From Planctomycetaceae bacterium (lineage in GTDB: Bacteria; Planctomycetota; Planctomycetia; Pirellulales; Pirellulaceae), in assembly GCA_020638995.1 (NCBI GenBank), contig JACKHM010000001.1, positions 1 through 64,000 of the forward strand: DNA of 64,000 bases, in the 5' to 3' direction. Position 1 is the first letter of the stretch. The number at the start of each line of letters is the position of its first letter. The position numbers and the translations under genes are program-made. Shown piece by piece: positions 57,680 to 64,000 of this stretch. Under the pieces are notes generated by a model. It was given only the letters and a program-made list of their open reading frames with translations. It was not told the DNA's origin and did not search any database.

Positions 57680-58984
57680 CTATGCGAGCAAGTTCAATCC
57701 GCCTGCCGCTGCTCCACCGAAACGAGCAGAAAGCGAATGCAACCGCGATTGAGCACTTCGCAGTTGATTGCCGGTGCTGCCTGGTCCAACCAAACCGATC
57801 AGCTTGTCGAGGGCACCATCGCCAACTTTAGCAGCGGCGTTGAACAGCCCAATCGATCGATGCGACATGACTTGGCCTTGGCCGAGCAAATCGATCTTGT
57901 TGATCACCGTCCCGAGCTGACCGCCCAGCCCGCCCAGCTTGTCTTTCAAGACCGCGATCTGCTCGGACGACTGCTCGGAAAGTGTTTTTAGTGCCGTCGT
58001 GACCTCATCCAACTTCTCAAGCAACGCGTTAGTCTCGGTTTCGTGCTGCGACTTGAGATCGTTGAATTGCTTGTTGAAGTCGTTCTTCAGATCCTTGACG
58101 GTATCTGCCAACTTCGAGTCACTGTTCGTGCTGACTTCCTTGATGACTTCCTTCAACTCGGTAACGGCTGTCGAGAGGTCGGCGGACACGTTCGTCACCT
58201 GATCACCGAGTTGCGAACTAATGTCGCCTAACTTGCTATCGACATCGTCGAAGCGGTTATCAACGCTATCTCTCAGGTCGTCGATCTTGCGACCGTTTTC
58301 TTCGGACGTGCCGAGTGCTTCACTTACGCGAACGGCAACTTCCTTAGTCTGCGTGGTGAGTGCCTCAATGTCTTCTTTGTTGTCGCTGCCGCCGAGGGCT
58401 TTCGCCAGTTTTTCGGACAGTGCGCCAAACTTGTCGTTCAGATCGTCAAGTCGCCTAGCATTTGCATCCACTTTCGAGTCCACACCCGATACATCAGACG
58501 CGACTCCCTTTAGGGCTTCGCCAAGACTCTTGAACTCCTGCTTTAGGTCTTCGATCTTGCTTCGGTTCGCAGCATTTGCGTTCGAGTTGCTGTCGACCCG
58601 TTCCTTCGTGTCCGACAAACGACTTTCAAAGCCCGCAAGTCGCTGTTCAATATCTTTAAACTTGCCGTCAGTTTTCGATGACTCCTTCTCAAAACGCCGT
58701 GAAGCGTCTCGATTGCTATTGGCTTTGACATCGCGATTGTCAGTGCCGCCCTTTTCCGATCGACTCCCTTCAAACTTCTCTGATCGATTGCGATCAGATT
58801 GATCCAACTCATCTCGATCAGCCTTCTCAGATCGAATTTTCTCATATTTCTCTGATCGACTCTTGTCCGCCTTCTCCGACCGATTTTCGTCAGCTTTGCT
58901 TACTTCGCCGCGGCTGCTGTTCTTGGCGCGAAGAATCTGTGAGTAATTACCGCGTGAATAGCCGTACCCTGAAATGCTCGACAT
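57680..58984 (-). CDS. Coiled-coil protein with RSEK repeats
   Basis: Started at ATG 58984 (MSSISGYGYSRGNYSQI), with GGAGG eight bases upstream; 434 residues. The N-terminal region has repeated ENRSEKADKSRSEKYEKIRS units (RSEK recurring six or more times). The middle 270 residues form long heptad-rich coiled coils (FKDIEQRLAGFESRLSDTKE, VDNRFDDVDSKLGDISSQLG, TDSKLADTVKDLK-like). The C-terminus is glycine-rich and hydrophobic (RFGGAAAGGLNLLA). No signal peptide. Structural role likely; the GYGYSRG start is unusual. Confidence 0.7.
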   Translation of the reverse strand: MSSISGYGYSRGNYSQILRAKNSSRGEVSKADENRSEKADKSRSEKYEKIRSEKADRDELDQSDRNRSEKFEGSRSEKGGTDNRDVKANSNRDASRRFEKESSKTDGKFKDIEQRLAGFESRLSDTKERVDSNSNANAANRSKIEDLKQEFKSLGEALKGVASDVSGVDSKVDANARRLDDLNDKFGALSEKLAKALGGSDNKEDIEALTTQTKEVAVRVSEALGTSEENGRKIDDLRDSVDNRFDDVDSKLGDISSQLGDQVTNVSADLSTAVTELKEVIKEVSTNSDSKLADTVKDLKNDFNKQFNDLKSQHETETNALLEKLDEVTTALKTLSEQSSEQIAVLKDKLGGLGGQLGTVINKIDLLGQGQVMSHRSIGLFNAAAKVGDGALDKLIGLVGPGSTGNQLRSAQSRLHSLSARFGGAAAGGLNLLA

Positions 58985-59258
58985 GTCGAACCTCCAAAAG
59001 ATGTCGGCGGCGAGTGGGACGCGCGCAGTCCGAAACCGCGTCATCACCAAGTGTACTCACTGCCCTGCTGCCCTGATTGATTGCCTCAGCGAATGCTGTG
59101 GGAGGTAAGATGTGTTCTGCCTCCAATTAAACAAATAGGTCGATTTCCCTTCGAAGTCAAATCACTGGCGAAGAATTGTTTCTGTCGTTGCTGTTTGCAA
59201 GTCGCTAAGATCATGATGATTGCAGTACGCCCCGGTTTTCCAAGCTTGGAGCCTCCAG

Positions 59259-60356
59259 ATGAAGATTAGCGACATCGCGACTTTCTTAGTCGAAGTCCCG
59301 CAAAAACACCCAATCGCGCCCTATCAATCCCGATATCGAGCCGCTTCCAAGACAGGCGCTCTGCTCATTCAAATTAAATGTGACGACGGAACGATCGGGT
59401 GGGGCGAGGCGCCACAGCGTTATCTCGGTGATCAGTTAACTGGAAACGAGAGCGTCCTACTGCGCGAGCAACTCATCGGTCGCGACCCCACGGCCATCGC
59501 AGCGATGCATGACCATTGGGGACTCGATGGCGGCTATATCCAGAGCGGCGTGGAAATGGCAATGTGGGACATACTCGGTAAGATCTGCGGTCAGCCGTTG
59601 TATAAATTGCTCGGCGGCCTCGTCCGCGAGCGAATCGAGTTGGCCTGTTGCATGGGGCTTCGCCCACCTCACGAAGCGGCCGAGATTGCCAAGCTCTACG
59701 TGTCGATGGGTTTTACGACGCTAAAGACGAAAGCCGGTCGGGACCCGGCCGAAGATTTGGCCTTTGTGAAGGCGATCCGCGATGCCGTCGGCGATGAGCT
59801 GCAACTGAGGATCGATCCAAATACGGGTTACTCGCCTGAGGTTGCCGAGCAGCTGGCGAAGGATCTCGAACCCTATAATTTGCAATACTTCGAACAACCG
59901 ATGCCAGCGGACTTACTCGAAGATTCGGCCCGGATTCGTAAAGCCACCTCAACGCCGCTGGCACTCAACGAATCAGTGACCACACTGGCCCAAGTCCGGC
60001 GCATCCTTGAACTCGATGCCGCAGCGATCCTGCTGCCCGACACTTATCAATGTGGCGGACTTTGGCCGTGCAAGTTGATTGGCGATTTGGCGGCATCGGC
60101 AGGCGTCCCCTGCGTAATGCACTGTGCACACGATTTGGGACCAAAAACTGCGGCAATGTTGCATTTGGTCGCGGCGACACCCAATTACTCGCTGGCTAAC
60201 GACTGTACGTACTATGGCCTGGAGGACGATGTGATCAAGCATCCGTTCGAGATTGTTCACGGACACATGCTCGTGCCGCAAGGCCCTGGTCTGGGAATCG
60301 ATATCGATGTAGAAAAAGTACGAAAGTATCAAGTCTTGAATACAAGTTCTCCGTGA
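59259..60356 (+). CDS. Enolase-superfamily enzyme (mandelate racemase/muconate lactonizing type)
   Basis: Started at ATG 59259 (MKISDIATFLVEVPQKHPIA); 365 residues. The capping domain is followed by a barrel with GFTTLKTKAGRD (KxK acid/base), LRIDPNTGYSPE (metal Asp), LQYFEQPMPADLLE (metal Glu), PLALNESVTTLA (metal Glu) and LPDTYQCGGLWPCKLI, then VPCVMHCAHDLG. These fit the mandelate racemase/MLE subgroup of the enolase superfamily; the substrate is unknown, a sugar acid being a common one. The CDGSH gene is 20 bases downstream. Confidence 0.88.
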   Translation: MKISDIATFLVEVPQKHPIAPYQSRYRAASKTGALLIQIKCDDGTIGWGEAPQRYLGDQLTGNESVLLREQLIGRDPTAIAAMHDHWGLDGGYIQSGVEMAMWDILGKICGQPLYKLLGGLVRERIELACCMGLRPPHEAAEIAKLYVSMGFTTLKTKAGRDPAEDLAFVKAIRDAVGDELQLRIDPNTGYSPEVAEQLAKDLEPYNLQYFEQPMPADLLEDSARIRKATSTPLALNESVTTLAQVRRILELDAAAILLPDTYQCGGLWPCKLIGDLAASAGVPCVMHCAHDLGPKTAAMLHLVAATPNYSLANDCTYYGLEDDVIKHPFEIVHGHMLVPQGPGLGIDIDVEKVRKYQVLNTSSP

Positions 60357-60375
60357 GAGATGAAAGGAATCTTTG

Positions 60376-60591
60376 ATGTCTGAAGTAAAAGTAAACATCC
60401 GTGACAACGGTCCGCTGCTGGTGGAAGGCCCGTTCAAGTTAGTGGATGCCGCCGGGAACGAGTTCCAGTTGCCTGCCGACAAGCCAGCCTTCGCCCTTTG
60501 TCGCTGCGGCGCTTCGGCGAACAAGCCGTTCTGCGATGGAGCCCACAAGGCCGCAGGGTTCGACAGCGCCATCCGGTGCCCGTCCAGCTGA
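60376..60591 (+). CDS. CDGSH iron-sulfur domain protein
   Basis: A 71-residue protein started at ATG 60376. It ends with FALCRCGASANKPFCDGAHK, the C-x-C-x-CDG-x-H pattern that ligates a [2Fe-2S] cluster with three Cys and one His. No membrane anchor. The standard length of small bacterial CDGSH proteins. It follows the enolase-superfamily gene by 20 bases and is probably co-transcribed. Electron transfer or redox sensing is the family role. Confidence 0.9.
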   Translation: MSEVKVNIRDNGPLLVEGPFKLVDAAGNEFQLPADKPAFALCRCGASANKPFCDGAHKAAGFDSAIRCPSS

Positions 60592-60820
60592 GAGTTCTCG
60601 CCTTAGACTTTCGAGTCAAGGAAGACTTCGGAAGTCCTTGGCCATCGCACTATCGACAAGTTTTCCCCATCGACGGGTCGAGTGGTTTTGCCTGAAACCG
60701 TTGGCAAAATAGGCCAGTTATAACGATCGTATGATGGCCCTTTCCATGCTCGGATCACTTGTTACTTTGGATGCTCTCGCACCCAGGAAGTAACTCTGTA
60801 AGTGAAAAGGAAGTCGCCAC

Positions 60821-61690
60821 ATGGACGACGTCTCGCAAATGGATCGCCAGCAATTCACGGAACGACAAGACGCCATCGCTGACACCGAACTGGATGCCGC
60901 TTCCCAGCCATTCGTTGGCCAGTGGAACCAGTTGGTGAGCACGACCAATTGGGAAAAGGGCCGCATCATTCTTGACTGGCGAGATGCACTGGTCGAGGCC
61001 CAGGCTCCCGCCGTCGAATACTCGGACGAGGCATGGAGCCGTCGTGTCGGCAACGTCACGGGGCAACACGTAGGCAGACTGCGACGAGTGTACGAACGCT
61101 TCGGTAGCGTCGCAGAACAATATGATTCGCTGTTCTGGAGCCACTTCCAAGCAGCACTCGATTGGCAAGACGCCGAGATGTGGCTCGAAGGTGCCGTGCA
61201 AAACTCGTGGTCTGTATCGCAGATGCGACGAACACGCTGGGAAACCCTGGGCGCCGTCGAAGCGGATCGACCACGGGACGAGGACGTGATATCGAGCGAA
61301 CTCGATGAAGATGTAGAACCCGCTTTCGACGAGGGATCTGAACGGTCGGTTTCATCGAGGACCGGCGATGTGCAAAGCTCGCCGCTGCATGAAGGCCCAG
61401 ACTTCGGCGATGACGACTCGGAGCACAGCAACAAGGCCAGGACCGCAGAAACGGGAGCGTCGATCTACGCGGACGACGATTCGCGCGAGACGATCGAATT
61501 TGTCCGTCCGTTTGAGAACCTCGGCGAGCTACCGGATGATCTGGCGGAAGCATTCGATGCATTCAAACTTGCGATCTTGCGGCATAAACAAGATAGCTGG
61601 GAACAAATCTCGCGGGACGATGTCCTAGCGAGCCTCGACGCGTTGAAGGAACTAGCGCTCGCACCATCGGCAGACGACTCGCCGTTTTGA
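60821..61690 (+). CDS. Conserved hypothetical, HTH-like N-terminal domain
   Basis: A 289-residue soluble protein with AAAAGGAAG upstream of its ATG. The N-terminal 130 residues are helical, with WEKGRIILDWRDALVEAQAP, SRRVGNVTGQHVGRLRRVYE, RFGSVAEQYDSLFWSHFQAA and a W-rich stretch. The segment GNVTGQHVGRLRRVYERF could be a helix-turn-helix. A disordered acidic region follows, and the C-terminus is a helical ALDSLDALKELAL-like segment. Possibly DNA binding; no family assigned with confidence. Confidence 0.65.
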   Translation: MDDVSQMDRQQFTERQDAIADTELDAASQPFVGQWNQLVSTTNWEKGRIILDWRDALVEAQAPAVEYSDEAWSRRVGNVTGQHVGRLRRVYERFGSVAEQYDSLFWSHFQAALDWQDAEMWLEGAVQNSWSVSQMRRTRWETLGAVEADRPRDEDVISSELDEDVEPAFDEGSERSVSSRTGDVQSSPLHEGPDFGDDDSEHSNKARTAETGASIYADDDSRETIEFVRPFENLGELPDDLAEAFDAFKLAILRHKQDSWEQISRDDVLASLDALKELALAPSADDSPF

Positions 61691-62055
61691 TCTTTTAGAA
61701 GGATCGACGTTTTTCCAGATGTTGATCTGCCGACTTGGCACCCAACCCTGCCGTGACGCTGACTCCAATTCCACGCAGCAGGACCGGTCGAGCTCACCAT
61801 TCGTTGCTAAAGAGCACGCCGGCGACGGCGGGACCGGTTGGTCCTTCGCCAATCGGGCGCCTGCATGAAACGCACCAGCGGCGGCAAAGATGGCGTATTT
61901 CACACGCCCTACGATCTCGTGGCACACCATCTCCTTCCGGCTTTGCACGATTGGACGTGAGTGGAGTAAAGTAGAAGGTATCCGTTCGGCCATGACTTCC
62001 GGAACTACTGACGAAACCGGGAGTCTCCTCAAGGAAACTATGAGATACCCCGCGC
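61691..62055. other. Intergenic region, no clear feature
   Basis: About 365 bases before the kinase-like gene. Opposing open frames here look like shadows. I see no strong promoter, repeat or RNA structure. Confidence 0.4.
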
Positions 62056-64000
62056 ATGTCGCTTTCGATACCTGATTTTTGGAAACTAGTTCTGGAAAGC
62101 AAACTGCTGACGCGAGAGCAGTGCCAGCATTTGGCAACGAGCTATGGCAGTTCACAGGGAGCAACTGCCGACGTCAATGCGATGACGAAGTGGCTAGTTG
62201 GGCAAAACGTACTCAGCCGCTACCAGGCCTCGATTCTGCTGGCTGGAAGACCAGGCCCGTTCGCTTATGGCGACTACAAGATTTATGATCGTGTCGAAAG
62301 CGGACGCTTGGCAGGTTGGTTCCGAGCGGTTCATGCGGGGACCAACCATCCGGTGATGTTGAAGTTCCTTGCCGGTGCTGCCGCGCAGAATGCGAATCTG
62401 TGGGCGTACGCAAAGGCAACCGTTGCGGCGACTGCGCATCCGAATCTGGTCCGTTATTACGAAGCCGTTGATCTCAAATCTTACAAGTACCTCGTCACAG
62501 AAGACCTGCGAGGCCAAACACTCGGCGAATGCATTCACAACTCGAAGGCCCTACCGGCCGACGAAGCTTCTCGGCTCATGCAACTCGCAGCAAACGCCCT
62601 GTCCCACTTACACCAGCAAGGGCGACCGCACGGAGATGTTCGCCCCGCAAACTTGTGGCTGGAAACGACCGGCAATGTGAAATTGATCTACGAACCGGAT
62701 GTCCCGGCAATGGCTCCGAACTTGTCGCAGCCCGATGAAACTTTACTCGCCAAATCAGACTACTTAGCGCCCGAGTTCATGCAGCCTGGCAAAACACCCG
62801 ACTACTTGACGGACGTGTATGCCGTCGGCTGTTCGCTTTATGAACTGATCGCGGCAAGACCTCCCTTCGCTGGCGGCAGCTTGGCCGAAAAGATGCAACG
62901 ACATGCGACGGAAGCCATTCAACCGCTCGACGCGGTCGGGGCACCGCAAGCCGTCGGCCAGGCCGTGGCATACATGATGGCAAAGAACCCAGCCGTTCGT
63001 TATCAGCAAGCAACCGCAGTCGCCGAACAACTAGGCCAGTTCATCGGCGCAGCAAAAGCGAACTACAAGCCTGTCGCCTCGCCAGCTACCTCACAGAACT
63101 ACGAAGCCTGGCTGCAACAAAAGCCGTCGACCACTACGGCGCAACAGCCTGTCACCGCGCAACAGCCTGTTGCCGCACAATCGCAAGTTGCCACGCCCGC
63201 AACCAAGCCAGCGGCGTCAGTGGCTGTTGCTGCCGCACCGAAGAAGGCGGGTGGCTCGGCATCACTGGCAGCGCAGCGAAAGGCTCAAGCCAAAGCCCGT
63301 CAGAAAAACCAGCTGATAATGTTCGGCGCAGCGGGTGGCGTGGCATTGGTCTTGTTGATCATTGGCGGAGTCGTACTTTCAAACATGGGAGGTGGCGACG
63401 ATCCTGCCGAGGAAGAGCAAGTGGCCCAAGTCGATCCAGCCCCCGTGCCGGTAGTGCCCGACGAATCTAGTGGAGTCGAAAATGACAATACGCAAGTCGA
63501 AGCAACGGAGAGCGGTGGGCAAATCGTGGAAGATGACGGCAAATTGTTGTGGGCATCTCCGACTCAAGGCCCGCCAATCGACTTGAAATATGTTCCCAAT
63601 GGGGCACGCATTTATCTCATTCTTCGTCCAGCTGAAATGCTCGCGAAGCCGGAGGGCGAACGTGTCTTGAAAGCGTTGGGGCCGGATTTCGAAGCAGCTC
63701 GCAAGGCCTGGGAGGCAGCCGCAGGAGTGGCCTTGGCGGACGTTGAACATTTGACGATTGCGGGTTATCCAAATGCTGGCCAGTCACCTAAGTTCTGCTC
63801 TGTCGTGCGGCTGCGCAGTTCGAGCAGCCAGGATGCATTGCTTTCCAAATGGGGAAACCCGGCCGCAGTCGCCGATCTTAGCTCTGTCTATCAAAAAGGA
63901 AGCGTCGCGTACCACATTCCTAGCGATGGGAACAATCAAAGCTTTGTGATGGGGCCCTTGGAGCCCGAAGTTCGCGACGTGGCGACTGGCGCGCCCACGC
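62056..64000 (+). CDS. Membrane-anchored kinase-like protein (5' part; runs off the window)
   Basis: A frame open from ATG 62056 to the window end, at least 648 residues. Residues about 70-330 resemble a Ser/Thr protein kinase: VMLKFLAGAA (N-lobe Lys), AHPNLVRYYEAVD, YLVTEDLRGQTLGEC, HQQGRPHGDVRPANLWLE (catalytic loop HGD), SDYLAPEFMQ (APE) and DVYAVGCSLYELIAARPPFA. The DFG motif is missing (LIYEPDVPAM instead), so it may be a pseudokinase. A Gln/Pro/Ala-rich linker and one membrane segment (MFGAAGGVALVLLIIGGVVL) follow, then an external domain. Confidence 0.85.
   Translation, partial: MSLSIPDFWKLVLESKLLTREQCQHLATSYGSSQGATADVNAMTKWLVGQNVLSRYQASILLAGRPGPFAYGDYKIYDRVESGRLAGWFRAVHAGTNHPVMLKFLAGAAAQNANLWAYAKATVAATAHPNLVRYYEAVDLKSYKYLVTEDLRGQTLGECIHNSKALPADEASRLMQLAANALSHLHQQGRPHGDVRPANLWLETTGNVKLIYEPDVPAMAPNLSQPDETLLAKSDYLAPEFMQPGKTPDYLTDVYAVGCSLYELIAARPPFAGGSLAEKMQRHATEAIQPLDAVGAPQAVGQAVAYMMAKNPAVRYQQATAVAEQLGQFIGAAKANYKPVASPATSQNYEAWLQQKPSTTTAQQPVTAQQPVAAQSQVATPATKPAASVAVAAAPKKAGGSASLAAQRKAQAKARQKNQLIMFGAAGGVALVLLIIGGVVLSNMGGGDDPAEEEQVAQVDPAPVPVVPDESSGVENDNTQVEATESGGQIVEDDGKLLWASPTQGPPIDLKYVPNGARIYLILRPAEMLAKPEGERVLKALGPDFEAARKAWEAAAGVALADVEHLTIAGYPNAGQSPKFCSVVRLRSSSSQDALLSKWGNPAAVADLSSVYQKGSVAYHIPSDGNNQSFVMGPLEPEVRDVATGAPT

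Noticed and set aside
61652..62164. 170-codon minus-strand frame before the kinase-like gene
   Set aside because: It overlaps the real genes on both sides and shows no domain or start signal.

Overview
The window reads as a piece of a Planctomycetota (Pirellula-like) chromosome. The main evidence is the paired DUF1501 and DUF1549/DUF1553 genes, a TIGR03067-type secreted protein, several proteins with the planctomycete N-terminal signature F-x-LR-x-LL before a membrane segment, a VIT/VWA protein next to an ECF sigma factor, and multi-CxxCH cytochromes beside beta-propeller proteins. No rRNA, tRNA or CRISPR array was seen.

Positions 1-21650 are a sedentary chromosomal integron. The integrase gene intI (20325-21650, + strand) carries the IntI-specific extra segment. 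It is divergent from a cassette array read right to left on the minus strand. Back-to-back candidate promoters for intI and for the cassettes, and an attI core near 20074-20080, lie between them. I count 19 attC-like imperfect palindromes of about 95 bp, the leftmost cut by the window edge. They separate small cassette genes: membrane proteins, an ankyrin protein, a VOC/bleomycin-resistance-like protein, a DUF4303-like protein, an LRR protein, a dual-specificity phosphatase, an IF-1-like OB protein, a zinc ribbon and several unknowns. The array is invaded by an IS91-family element with its own tyrosine recombinase, and by two copies of one group II intron inserted at the same base of two near-identical attC sites. 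One copy holds a second, different group II intron inside the codons following its YADD catalytic motif: a twintron nested in an integron.

Positions 21900-38014 are ordinary planctomycete genes: a PQQ-like propeller protein, a c-type cytochrome operon, a CehA/McbA-like metallohydrolase, a Uma2-like nuclease, a DUF1501/DUF1553 pair, a conserved hypothetical and a transglutaminase-like lipoprotein.

Positions 38081-51467 look like a defence or stress island. First comes a tightly overlapping three-gene operon: an unknown protein, a PLD/Tdp1-like nuclease and a SNF2-type helicase. Then comes a full ubiquitin-like conjugation operon: Ubl, E2 with catalytic Cys, JAMM peptidase, a four-helix-bundle insertion flanked by GGGATTA repeats, E1, a second membrane-spanning JAMM peptidase, an E2-like protein lacking the Cys, and two tandem membrane-anchored RING proteins. 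Both E2 proteins end in short acidic/hydrophobic motifs resembling SUMO-interacting motifs. I consider this operon and the nested-intron integron the most interesting content.

Positions 51600-64000 hold a giant anti-sigma/VIT/VWA/DUF2135 protein with its ECF sigma factor, a secreted protein, a coiled-coil protein, an enolase-superfamily enzyme, a CDGSH protein, a hypothetical and the start of a membrane-anchored kinase-like protein that runs off the end.
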